This document shows, piece by piece, positions 23,941 to 34,822 of a DNA stretch of 64,000 nucleotides. The stretch's first letter is position 1; each line of letters starts with the position of its first letter. Below the pieces are notes generated by a model that made no database searches, had not been told where the DNA came from, and saw only the letters and a list, made by a program, of their open reading frames with translations. Position numbers and translations under genes: made by a program. Origin of the DNA: Marsupella aquatica (Eukaryota; Marchantiophyta). The stretch is taken from positions 17,112,001-17,176,000 of the forward strand of contig OZ316893.1 of the NCBI GenBank assembly GCA_973895155.1. Reading direction: 5' to 3'.

Positions 23941-23954
23941 ATTTTCCCCTCCTT
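23941..23954. repeat. LINE target-site duplication, 5' side
   Basis: ATTTTCCCCTCCTT, identical to 16623-16636. The sequence on its right is the gag reading frame of element D. Confidence 0.9.
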
Positions 23955-24950
23955 AGCACGCCGCTTCTTCTTGCTCCAGGTCTCGCTCTCCGAATCACTT
24001 CCCGATGAGCTTGAGGTGGAAGAGCCACTGGTCGAAGTTGAGTCTGGACTAGACCCTGTCTTTGAACTGGACAAGGTCGAACACTGTTTCTTCTTTTTCT
24101 TACGCTTCTTCTTCTTCTTCTCATCGTTAGATTTGGAGTCACTATCATTGAAGGTCTCGTACTTTCTCTTCTTATGTCATGCCCGTTGGCTTCGGCGGGA
24201 GTTATAGGTGGACTCCTTGTATGTTTCGGTGCACGCTATGGCTGCTTGCATTGAAATTGGGTTATTCTGGCGTACCCAAAATTGCATATTCATGGGCAAA
24301 TTGTGGAGAAACCACGTAAGCTGGAGCGCATCACCTGGCATGGGCTGGATCTTGGCAACAAGTTTTTGGAACTTCTGAATAAATTTTTGCAAGGACTCCT
24401 TCTTTCCCATGCGAAGCTGACCAATCTTCAACAAGGAACGTTGCTCCGCTCCAATGGCACAAAACTCTTGTAGCAACGTAGCTTGGAATTGGGGCCATGT
24501 GATCCCAGGCGGTAGCGAGTTGTACCATGGACGAGCTTCTCCCCGCATTACTCCAGGGAGATTGGTCAGCTTAATGGCATCCTCTCCGTTGGCCTTAGTA
24601 GTGGCTTCAAACTCATCCAACCATTCATTCGGATCATCCCCATGACGTCCTTTGAAAGGTCAATAATGAAACCGTGATCGCTGTGATACTTGTGGGGGAG
24701 CTTGCGCAGCGCGAGCCACAGCCGGAGGGGGTGCCACCATAGGTACCGGTGGCGGTGGTGGCACTGGTGGTATAGCAGGGACCGGAGCAGGACCTGCTAG
24801 ACTAGACCCCAAAGGTCCTGGTGGTATGTTCATCTGTCGAGGCAATTGTGAGTCCTCCGAGCCTGAAGATTCAGAGTTTGTTGTGGTTGCACTCTCTCGT
24901 TCGCTTGTCAATCTCCTCAAGTATGCCGCTTGAGAACGAGTGATGGGCAT
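23955..24950 (-). pseudogene. Gypsy D gag (N-terminal and capsid part)
   Basis: Starts at ATG 24950 (MPITRSQAAYLRRL), about 100 bp after the primer site. A Pro/Ala-rich segment (about residues 40-90) is followed by a TGA at 24662-24660, then in the same frame DPNEWMDEFEATTKANG, GEARPWYNSLPPGITWPQF and RMGKKESLQKFIQKFQKL, which match the Retrotrans_gag pattern. A second stop at 24179-24177 precedes a Lys-rich and Ser-rich stretch that runs into the LINE target duplication. The frame then continues at 16622. Two stops plus the LINE make it non-functional. Confidence 0.82.
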
Positions 24951-25052
24951 TTACTTGTACAAATGCAATGATTAACAACTATCAGGACCCCGGGTCCCGT
25001 GATCAGGTACATACGCACATGTCTCCATTCTACTATACGTAGAATGCCCCCT

Positions 25053-25065
25053 CCATCTAGTGCCA
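25053..25065 (-). promoter_or_regulatory. Primer-binding-like site of element D
   Basis: On the minus strand TGGCACTAGATGG, preceded by a T run, lies 13 bp beyond the LTR end. Element E has the near-identical TGGCGCTAGATGG after its LTR (55754-55766). Conservation between two families and the TGG start support a primer-binding site. The tRNA was not identified. Confidence 0.6.
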
Positions 25066-25980
25066 AAAACAAAGGCTATGTCACGCCAAAAGCCTTGTCC
25101 TTGTGTGGATTTTGGCTTTGACGGGCATAATCTTCATTAGTTTTGACGTTTTGGGCAAGGAGGGATGTGCAAACTAGACCTTATTCCCGCAATCTAGCGC
25201 TAAGTGCGCCTATTCCTACTTGTAAAAACGTCATTGGTATAGTTTGTGTTCCGCCACCGGAACATACCTTAAGTCGATAGCTGGATCGACCCCGGCTTAA
25301 GGGCTTTTAAGCCTTTGTATTGTCTGCCTCTGATCTGGATCCGATGATATGGTTATCCAACCCGGTCTCGCAACCACTATCCATAGCCTACACCCCATGC
25401 ATGGCTTGGATGATGCATTTGGCCAAGCATTCTCGATCTACCCGTATACGAGATTCATATAGGCAACTGAACTCACACACATACAATCTCGGTTTACACA
25501 AAGGAAATGGTGGGAAAAGACTTTACTTCAGAATCCGTCATACGCATACACACGGTTGACTCGACATCTCTTGAGTAGACAGGCCCAACGGCAGAGCGAC
25601 GTACACTACAACGGAGGCCGGCTCCGCACTCGCCCAACGAGCTTAGTCGTACCCTCCCTCCATGGTATCTCCTACTCACAAAGGCCGGGACTCCCCGCAC
25701 ATCCTGCGGATACCCGGTTTTGAAACTAAAATCCTCCTTGCCTCTACTGAGGGGTGCACTAAATACTAAGAGCTGGGGTCCGGACCGACCACGTGCTCAA
25801 ATCTAAGCTATCCCAGATTCTAAACTCTGCTAACTATTAGGCCGTAAAATGGCATGTCTTAATTCTAAGATCCTAACTACAAAGGTTGGTTGGATAGGAC
25901 AGTGCCGCTAACTAGTTTTGGCGCTTGTCCTTATCGCCTGACTATCCTATTTCTAACTCTATCCTACACCTATCCCGTTG

Positions 25981-28935
25981 CTAATGTCTGGCACGCTTGC
26001 TAGATCCGCCATAGTTGGATTTGGAGCGGCCATCCCGCTGTCTTCTGAGCCTATCGATGTCCTGCTTGAGGAGCTGGACCTGGTCTAGCAAAGATTTGTT
26101 CTCTCGCTTTGCCTCGTCCGTGTCCTCTACGGCTTCTTGGCATGCCTCCTCCAGTTGCTGGGCGTCGCTCGTCAGCTTGTCCACCAACTGGGCCTGCTTT
26201 GAGGCTTCTCCTTGAAGCCGTGCCACTTCCGCTTTCAGGACGTCTATCTCGGCTGTATCCCGCTGGGCCCGAGCGTCGGCCTCCTCCACATCCTTTTGCC
26301 AGATGACGGCTTGTCCCTTCAAACCGTCAATCTGGGTTTGGAGCCGTGCAATCTCAGCATCCTTCCCAACTCCGGTCTGCTCTACTAAGGATGCCCGGGC
26401 CCTAGCTTCGGCCACCTGATCTTCAGTGGCCACTACCTGAGGTCGCAGCTGTTGGAGTTTGGTCTCTTGGGCTGCCACTTTGTCTTTTAGGTGGGTAGAC
26501 TCAACCCAATACCGCTCTATCCTCTGCGTAGCCTCAGCCTGCACATGACCTGCTCGCACGGCCGTGACCAACTCTTGGTTGAAGAAGTAGGCCACCTTTC
26601 GTGCCATGTACTCCCCGGTATCCCGTGCAATTTGTTGAGAGAAGTCTCCCAGCAACCCATTCAGAAACGTGCCTGGTGCAAAGAGTTCCGGGTAGTCCAG
26701 ACTATGTCCCTCCAAATTCGGGCAAGGACAGACCTCAGCCCACGCAGGAGTTGGAGTGGAGACATCCAGCCCTTGAGGTATGACGGTAGAGGGGGTTGGG
26801 TTCACTAGGGCTGGGCGGTTCTCTTGAACAGCCGTGGAGGGTGGCGGGATCCCCTCTGCCACTGTCATCTCAGGCTTGGGTCTGGCCTTTGCCAACCCGG
26901 CTTCAATCGCGGTGACCCAGTTGATCGCGTCCAGGGTCACGATAACCGCATCTTTGGTTACATTTGGAGGGGCGGCAGCGGTTGCTTGCGGGGCCGGGGT
27001 AGTAGGGCTTACGGCCGCCAGACTTTGGGCCTCAAGCTGAGGTCGTCTCTCCTGGGCTGGGAATATCCACTTTGATGGGGTCAGCTCGGGCTTGTTGATA
27101 CGAGGGAGGCTTCGACGGTCAAAATGGGTATACCACTCGATGATGATCTTGATGTGGCTAGCAAAGTAAGCCTTTCTGCCAAGGTACAAAGTCTTCCTTC
27201 TCCGCTCCATCTCCTTGTGGAACTTCTTGACAAAGGACGCCCACTTCCTAGGCCGGTAGTTCTCAACTTGTATGACCTGGGTGACGGATATTTTGCCCCT
27301 TGGTTCCATCATGTGGAGGGCGTAACGCTGGAACTCCAGTCGTTCTGCTACCTCCGGGATGAGGCATGTCCTCATCAAAAATCCGTTGTCCACTGCCCCC
27401 TTGGCCGAGAAGCTAGAGGACTGATACTTGGCTCCCTTGCCCCCGGGAGCCTATGATTCTACCCGATTTAGTCCTTAGGGTAGGCCAAAAATCATCTTAA
27501 GACGTGCCTCATTGAGATACATCACTCTCCTGTGCACCCCAGGTTTGTTGGCAGGCCTCGTCAAAGTTCTGGATGAACTCCGTCACGTCCTGCCCATAGT
27601 ACCTGCTCCCATTCCAAGGGAGAGAGGCGAGGTGCTCAAACCCTTGGGTCTTCCAGAAGCATGCATGCTTGGGGTGGAGGATGTTTTTGTGGACATTCTC
27701 CCCCATGCGATGCATGGTCAGCTTGGCCACTGCAACTGTGGCCAAAGGCAGCCAGATACAGCTGCGGGTTCCTTTCTCTTCCTACCCCGGGACTGGTTCG
27801 GGGTATTTACAAACGACAGGAAATAGCAAACAGTAATAGGAAACAACAAACAGTAATAGGAAACAGAAACTGGTAACAGGAAAATGAGTGGTAATTTTTT
27901 TGAATTTTTTTTGAATTTTTTTTTGAATTTTTTTGTTGTTGGAAAAAAACATTTTTTTTGAATTTTGAATTTTTTTTGCTAGCGCCCAAAGCTAGCCAAA
28001 AAATGTTGTAATTTAATTTTTTGTGGAAAATGTGACTTTTTAGAAAATATTTTCACATGGTTATTTTTCCTGGTAACAATAATTTTTTGCTGGTACCAGT
28101 AAACCTGTTTCCTGTTGATTGTCACGCATGCCATACCCACTGGTTCCCGGGGTGACTGGAAGAGGGGGACATTTCCCCATCCTCTCTATCGGGTGGCGGT
28201 AGTGCTACCACCGTAAGTATTGGTGCGGGGCCGCTACAGTCACCGTGTTATCCCCTCGGCCTTGTGGGAGTGGCGTCGGGTTGCTCGGCGCATGTTGATT
28301 TGGACCTCGCGGCCGCCGGTTCAGGGGAGGGTGAGCCTCCTCGTCTTTGGAACTAATGTTCACCGCGTTTACCACGGATCGCACCAGGAGGGGTGGTGCG
28401 ACCGGTGGCGGAGATCATCTTGGCTGAGGCCGAGGTGGTGTTGGCGTGGGCACCAATGAGTTGGCGCCGGTTGTATCTAGAGGAGGCGCCATAAGATTCA
28501 GGAAACTTGTGGGGAAGCTGAGTGAGGTCAGGATAAGCGCTCCACCCGTGGATGCGGTACCAAACTGGTAGTCTATGGAGGCCTGGACTTTGGCGGGGAT
28601 GTGATCGAAGTGGTGTCGTTGTAAGTCGATCGTGCCCGGGAGTGTGAAGACCTTATCGGAAGCCAAAGGAGTGCCTCCTGGAAACCAACGTACTTTAGGC
28701 CGTCGAAGAAGTATTCGGAGATCTCATCGGGACAATAGAGCTCGCTCTGGAACGGGAGGCTGAAATCTCCATTATAGTGAGAGCGCCCGGCCAGATGGAT
28801 GAGTCATTTGTACTGCCTTTCGGTTTCGTACCAGCGCGGATTGACCTCGGCTAGTGACTTCGCTAAATGATTTCCGATGGATAGAAATTGAAGCCAAAAC
28901 CGAAGGGCAGAACTGGACATAATAGTGACAGACAT
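25981..28935 (-). pseudogene. Family B LTR-encoded ORF (copy B2)
   Basis: Begins at ATG 28935 (MSVTIMSSSALRFWLQFLS), about 100 bp after the TATA box. The N-terminal region includes DEISEYFFDGLKYVGFQEA and PGTIDLQRHHFDHI, followed by a Pro-rich linker. A MITE splits the next part. From 27393 an open frame of 470 codons runs without a stop to 25981: a globular region (LEFQRYALHMMEPRGK, MERRRKTLYLGRKAYFASHI), a Pro/Ala linker, a long coiled coil (about residues 270-450 of this segment; e.g. KLTSDAQQLEEACQEAVEDT) and a basic C-terminus (GGSSKRARH). One early stop and frame changes near 27400-27510 make this copy defective. No enzyme motif was seen. Confidence 0.65.
27800..28138. mobile_element. 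MITE-like insertion, hAT-type 8-bp target duplication (339 bp)
   Basis: ACTGGTTC stands on both sides (27792-27799 and 28139-28146). The insert starts GGGGTAT and ends ATACCC, a short terminal inverted repeat. B1 and B3 lack it at the same place in the ORF, which gives clean empty sites. The interior has repeats of AACAAACAGTAATAGGAAAC and T-runs broken by GAA. It has no coding capacity. An 8-bp duplication suits the hAT superfamily, but the short terminal repeat is not diagnostic. Confidence 0.75.
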
Positions 28936-29037
28936 ATAGGGGAAAGGCGGTGGATGACTAAAGAGCAGATGAGTGAGCTGGGATCAGAGCTAGCGCGACG
29001 GGTGAAGTGCTGGTGCTTCGCGAGAGAATGGCCCGCC

Positions 29038-29044
29038 TTTTATA
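29038..29044 (-). promoter_or_regulatory. LTR TATA box (B2)
   Basis: TATAAAA on the minus strand within a GTATAAAAGG context shared with B1 and B3, about 100 bp upstream of the ORF start at 28935. Confidence 0.7.
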
Positions 29045-29403
29045 CCCTGAGAGCTCATCGGCCAAACGGCCCCTTCCTCCTTTTGATAGGCCAATCCTTT
29101 CACGCTTGCAGTGCACCGGCCACTCCGCAGGTCCGGGTCAGAGCGTGTCAGCAAGCCTCCCCTTGAGTCTTTATACGGACCCGAGGGGACCTCCCCACAC
29201 ATCTGAAAACCCGGGGGTACGAATGGCGCTCCGTCGCCAGCCTGAGTGTAAATGTTCCTTATTGACTAATGATGTCCTAGTTGTGATTACTACCTACTTT
29301 AGTGTCGTTATGCTAATTATTACGGACTACGATGTCCATAGAGCGCGTGCTAATCATGGATTAGGCCGGATCACTCATTAACCGCCGTGCTGGCGGCGTC
29401 ACA

Positions 29404-30207
29404 GGTGATGTTGTTGATAACATATTCTAACAAAGGTTGGGAAGATTGAAAAATAAATATGGACTTAGAGAGGGATCTCAGAAAAAATTTAAAAACATTA
29501 AGAGGGGGTAAAAATAATCTTAAAGTTCAAAAATACAAAGGATACACCTTGTCTAAAAAAATCTGAAAAAAACTTTAAAAATCTCTATAGTACAAAATAA
29601 CCTCAGTAGGCTCCCCAACAAAGTAACAGTCACCATAGAAATAACTCTAGTAATGACTCTAATGGACCAAACACTTTTCTTTTGCCACCCAAATAACCCA
29701 TAGGTGTAGGAAAAAGTTGCCCCCCAAAAAGCTGTCAAAGCAAATTTTGACATACTTAAGGGGAATCTTCACACAAAGCAAAGGTATGCTATCTACCAAA
29801 ATCTACATCTATAATATGGAATCTTGCCACTATTAGTCCCTTGTTCGCTTACAAAAAACACAAAAGGCTGAATCAAATTGTAGCCGTTCATTAAAAAATT
29901 AGATTTTAATCACCATCGGATGATCCAAAAACCACCTTAACTCCCCCCTCATTGTCCATTAGTGGTCCTGCAGGCATGCGGAAGCTACCAATGTGTTAGT
30001 GAATCTTAAGTACAATCTAGGGGTTCATGTTCTACTTATTAGTCTCTCTTGTGTAAGTGAATCTTAAGTACAATCTAGGGGTTCATGTTTATTTATTAGT
30101 CTCCCATGTCTAAGTGAATCTTAAGTACAATACAGCGGTTCATGTTCTACTTATTAGTCTCCCATGAGATAATAAGTGCAAGCAATGACAAATGTGCCAT
30201 TGATGAA
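29404..30207. other. AT-rich gap without a gene
   Basis: It lies between the 5' end of element D and a LINE fragment. Nothing coding was seen on either strand. It contains a tandem repeat at 29998-30168. Confidence 0.6.
29998..30168 (+). repeat. 57-58-bp tandem repeat, three copies
   Basis: Three copies of a unit that begins GTGAATCTTAAGTACAAT and contains GGTTCATGTT and TTATTAGTCTC start near 29998, 30057 and 30114. The copies differ at a few positions. No function is apparent. Confidence 0.85.
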
Positions 30208-30760
30208 GTTCCTTGGAATGGATTTTTTATAAATTTTAATACCGTGAAACCCCACGGATAGGGGGGGGACAACAAAGGCCAATGCAGCCAGAACCTTACA
30301 ACACAGCAGGGGCAACAGTCCGGGGCCAACACACCCCAGCAGCCCCACACCCCCAACAGGGCAGACCACCGCAACATTAGCGGCCGACCCCTGGGAGCCC
30401 AAGAAAACTAATGAACAACTAACAATGACACTACCAAGCTAAAAGACATCCCACGCCACCACCAAAGCGAAGCCGACCAGCCCGAAACCAATCCTGACGA
30501 TGAGAAGCAAGCCATTCGCCGGCCCGGCTCACCCGGGCATGACGCCTGCCAAGCGGAAAACGGCAGCCCACAGCAAACAAGTGATCTGCCGTCTCAGTGA
30601 GCACCAAACCAAAATCAAATTTCCTACCAACACCGGCCTGGAACATATGATCATTGCGGGCCCTCCAAATCATCCACAACATAAATAAGACATAAAATAT
30701 AGTCAATATAGTCCAATACTGCTTTGAAACAATGCATGCAAAGTCTATCGAACCTTTCAA
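30208..30760 (-). mobile_element. 5'-truncated LINE fragment (3' end)
   Basis: The minus strand encodes MLWMIWRARNDHMFQAGVGR and FGLVLTETADHLFAVG. This is similar to the fragment at 3463-3965 and to the same region of the 7.3-kb LINE. The 3' end has the shared CCCCACGGA block (seen near 30250) and an A-rich tail (T-rich on plus, about 30217-30240). The 5' truncation point near 30760 is approximate and no target duplication was identified. Confidence 0.7.
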
Positions 30761-31805
30761 GTAAAAGTATATCTAAGCAGCTTGCTAAAACGTGATGGTC
30801 TATGGGAGCGAACAACCGTAAAATGGGGAAGCAATGGCGAGGAAAGGATAAAGCGACGAGCTAAACCGAGGATAGACGGGACCACCATAAAAGCGAGGTC
30901 TTCATATTGCAGGGTTGAGAGGATGCCATGGCTCTCAGGTTGCGTGGCCATAATTGATTCACGCTGATGGGAAAACCCTCTGCAGAGTGAAATGAGCGCA
31001 TCCACTCGAAAAACGAACAAGCATAGAAACCTGAAAGTCAGTCGGCCATATGATGTGGTCTAACGCTGATGAAAATTGACATGGAGGATCTTTACAAAGC
31101 TCTGTATCTCCCATCATTTTCCGAGTCACTACCGTAGTATCTCGCAGTCACCCCGTGATCCCTTGCTAGGATTAACTGCAACAACGATGGCAGCCACGAC
31201 AATTTTCTGGTTTTGGTTGTAAGCCTAGACTTTGCCGAAACTACTAAGCCTTAGTTAGCTGCTGCTCGGAGCTGTACTGAGCTGCAGACGATCAAGTTTG
31301 CTCCCGCTGATGAGGGACGCACTTTCAGTTTTTCAAGTCTTCATGCCGATCCTTTCGGGTGTGCCGTCGAGCTCGCTCATGTGGTGTCGCTGACGGGAGT
31401 GCAGGAGAGCAACGGGCTCTTATCACCAGAGATGCTGTCCCGGGAGCTCTCGAGACTGACACATGGGCTGTAGTTTTGGGAGGGCATCCACTCCAAACGT
31501 ATTTTTCCGACTCAAGGTGAACATCGTGAATGCAAAGGAAGCGCCGCGGAGGTTGGTCATAGTTTGTAACTCCGTCACTATTTGAAATATGTGTGTGACT
31601 CAGAGCAGCTGGTCATCGTCCACACCTGGAACTTTACGGCACAATCATGGGTCGGCTCGAACGCGAACAAGTTACTTGGCGGATGTATTTGACGTTTCGA
31701 GGTTGGTATTCGCTTTGATTTCCATCTTTGCGCTGAACCGACTGGCTTTTTTCGTGAGCTGCTGTTCTGTTAATTAGACAGTTGTTGAGCGAATTTTTAA
31801 TCAAC
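30761..31805. other. Upstream region of the PPR-SMR gene
   Basis: No separate gene is supported. A 5' untranslated exon or intron of the PPR-SMR gene could lie at about 31300-31800, since GTGAGC/GTTGGT-type donors and a CAG acceptor at 31815-31820 are present, but nothing fixes this. No clear TATA box was found. Confidence 0.4.
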
Positions 31806-34800
31806 ATGGTGTTGTCGTGCAGGTGCTCCTCGGGACAGAAGCGTGGAGGACCTTACGTTTTGGCATTTTTAAGCCTGGAAGTCGAGCCTACGTCCACCTC
31901 GAAGGTTTTTGGAGGAGACCACTCCCGTGAACCGAAGCGAGCGGTCCAAATTCTCCAATTTGGAGCTCGGAAAACACGCACTGTAGGAGTCCTGTCTTCA
32001 AAAGGCAAGAAGCATGGACATGGTATCCAAGCTGTGACAGAGGACGAGACGATTCTGCAGAAACACACGGTGCTACAATTGAGAAGGCCACCTTCTGCTC
32101 CACATAATGAACTTGAAACGGCAAAAATTGAAACTAGGGACCGAACTAGATACCGCCACGATGCTCTTAAAGTTAACAATTCTCAAAAGCTCTACCGACA
32201 GAAGACCCTAGAGTTTCTCAGGGCAGAGCATCCGTTTCGCGAAGCAAGGGCAAGCGTTAGAAAATTTCAACGGCGTCCTGTGGTGGATGAAGTAGTTGTT
32301 GCTTTGCAGCAAATACAGGGCAAGTGTGGGGATGTAGATACTGTAATGAAGAAGTATCACAGCATCTCAAAAACAGACATATCAGGCATTCTAACAGAAT
32401 TCCAATTGAGGCGTGATTGGCGAGGCGCACTCCAGGTAAGCTTGAGCATGTTTTTGGACTTTTGTAATGGTAAATTAAGACAGTGTTGATCCCCTCGTCA
32501 GTGTTAGATGGAGGGAATGGACGATTGTGGTGTTGCCCGGATCAAAAGTTTCGTGTGAGTATGGTCGTCTGCAGATGCATCTTGGTCGTCCCGAGGGCAT
32601 TAGGTTCTATATCAACAGAGGAATGAGTTCTTGTGGTAAGTAGTGATTGGACTATTGAGATTTAAGCCCTCAGGATGGGAAGGATCAGTTATCAACTCTG
32701 AATGGAGAAAGAGTACTTGCTATTTGCCAAAATGGGAAATGCTGATGATCTCGTCAACTGCAAGAGAATTTGATATTCGGAGACAATGCGCACGATTCGT
32801 TGAACCTGCATTCATTTAATTTGAACAATTAATACTCTGTATCTACTCCAAGGAAATATCTAGGTAGGTTGATGCTATAATAAAAGTTGAATCATAGAGT
32901 CTCTACTTTTTTTACTTATATTAGAAGTAGTTTTCTTCATAATTTTTTAGTCACCTCCTTTTGGTGGCTTGTTTTGACAGTTTTTCAAATGGATGAAGAA
33001 CCAGGCTTGGTATGGCCCGAATTCACGTCAATACACGAGGCTAATTGGATTTCTGGGACGTGAAGGAAAAGTAGATCTTGCGTGTACCCACTTCCAGGAA
33101 ATGTTGCTCGAGAATTGCAAGCCTGACCAGTACACATTTACTGCGATGGTCAATGCGTATGGAAAAGCGAAACTGTATGTTGAAGCTTTAGCTGTTTTCA
33201 GTTACATGAAGGCTGCACGGGATGCAAATTGTAAACCAAGTACTGTAACTTGCAATGCTTTGGTCGATTCGCTGATAAAAGGAGGGAAATATGATCTTGC
33301 TTTCAAGATCTTCATTGATATGAAGGAAGGAAAGAATGGTCTAGACTTCCGGTGTAAACCGAATTCAGTGACCTACAATATCCTCATTGATGCCCTGTGT
33401 AGAGAGGGCCATGTTGAAGCGGCGGTGCAGGTGATTTATGACATGAGTGAAGGAGATAAAGAGCATGAAATCGAGCCCAACGTTACCACTTACAACACGC
33501 TTATAAATGCTTGTGGGAAGAGCGGATTATATGATAAGGCAGAGGAACTTCTGGACCACATGATTCAACATGGCCATAGGCCAGACCGGATCACTTACAC
33601 TGCCCTTATTGATGCATATGGAAAGGCAGGACAATGGGAAAGCGCTGAGAACATGTTTATGGGGATGAGAAGCTCAGATATCCAGGTCGATGTCACGGCC
33701 TACACAGCCATGGTAGATGCTTATGCAAGGGAAGGTCACCATGAAAAGGCAGAGGTCCTCTTTAAGATGATGCGTGAGTCGGGCTTACGACCAAACCAGA
33801 TAACATACCTAGCTCTAATTGATGCATATGGAAAAAGTGGATTACCACTTGCAGCACAGGAGGTATTTATTTCCATGGAAAGAGAAGGCCATGAAGCAAA
33901 TGTGCTACACTACAGCTCATTAATAAATGCATATGGCAAAGTGAATATGTATGCGGAGGCTGCTGATGCATATAAGACGATGAAGAGGTCTGGTTGTCAG
34001 CCTAACCTCATAACACTCTCTGCAGTTCTTGCTTCAATGACAAAATGCAACAACTGGGGCGATGCAGAAGTTCTTCTACAGTGCTTCCAGTCTTCTGGAA
34101 ATGAACTGGAGTATGCGTTGTATAATTTCCTCATGCCAGAAGAAAGCCGTTGGGAGCGAGCATTGCAGGCTCTGGACAATATTAGAGAGTCGAAGCAGCT
34201 GCGCCGATCTCTGTATAATGCTTTAATGGATTTTTTGTGGCACTTTGAGATGAAGACGAGGGCAGCCAAAGTAGTTGCTCTTTCGAAACAGCATGGGATG
34301 TATAGTGACGAGTATTTCAAAGAAGAATGGAATCTAGATCTACATGGATTGTCTGTTGCTGGTGCAATCGTGGCACTTCTGAAGTGGCTCGATGAGCTGC
34401 ATGTGGCATGGTTATGGGGTGAGAATGTTCCAACGAGGCTGCGAATAATTACAGGCAAGTCAAAATTCTAGGTTAGCATTTTATTATAGCTGTAGCAAAT
34501 CATATATAAGTTGATTGTTTCATTTTTATATCCTTCGGAAGGAAGAAACTTGTTAAAATTAGAGAGTATGGCAGATCGTATTGTTTCTACATTTCAAGGT
34601 GTTGAAGCGAATTGATGTTGATGATCCTCTGCAGGGAAGGGTAAGCACTCCAGAGCGAAAACATCTGCGCTGAAACTACCTGTTGAAAACCTTCTACTTG
34701 AGCTCCACGCCCCATTTGTAAGTAAGGAAGAAGATTACAGAGGCTTTTTACTTGCTTCTGGAGAATCGGTGAGAGCCTGGTTAATGACACCTGGCATCAA

Positions 34801-34822
34801 GCAGAAACTGCAGTTGATGTGA
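31806..34822 (+). CDS. PPR-SMR family RNA-binding protein
   Basis: Three exons: 31806-32435, 32981-34454 and 34635-34822. These give 764 codons including the stop. Intron 1 is GT-AG, phase 0. Intron 2 is GC-AG (ACAG/GCAAGT donor) and splits the Gly of ITG-KGKHSR. Residues about 1-200 are non-repeat, basic, and may include an organelle-targeting peptide. Roughly ten P-class PPR motifs follow (about 220-570; e.g. ITYTALIDAYGKAGQWESA), then an SMR domain (about 660-763) with LDLHG, ITGKGKHSR and the C-terminal FLLASGESVRAWL. Plant PPR-SMR proteins (GUN1, pTAC2 and relatives) act mostly in plastid RNA metabolism and gene expression. Which subgroup this is cannot be told. The start is ATG 31806; an extra upstream exon is possible. 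Confidence 0.92.

Larger units (their letters stand above)
14455..29403 (-). mobile_element. Gypsy-type LTR element D (5' LTR to protease, 3'-truncated)
   Basis: On the minus strand the order is: 5' LTR (29403-25079, family B), primer-binding-like site (25065-25053), gag (24950-23955, then 16622-15621 after a nested LINE), and protease (about 15400-14825). The element is cut off near 14455, before reverse transcriptase. Gag and protease style point to Ty3/Gypsy: gag has a capsid-like W/F-rich region and three zinc knuckles, and the protease has DGGA and LLGRSWLY motifs. Without reverse transcriptase this is inferred. The element is dead (stops in gag and protease, plus the LINE and a MITE). 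Confidence 0.8.
25079..29403 (-). mobile_element. Giant 5' LTR, family B, copy B2 (4,325 bp)
   Basis: On the minus strand it begins TGTGACGCC at 29403 and ends GGCGTGACA at 25079, a terminal inverted repeat with one mismatch in nine. The primer-binding-like site and gag follow directly, so this is a complete 5' LTR. It contains a TATA box (29044-29038), a long sense ORF (28935-25981), about 0.9 kb of post-ORF sequence, and a nested 339-bp MITE. An LTR this long that carries a sense ORF is unusual. Confidence 0.85.
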
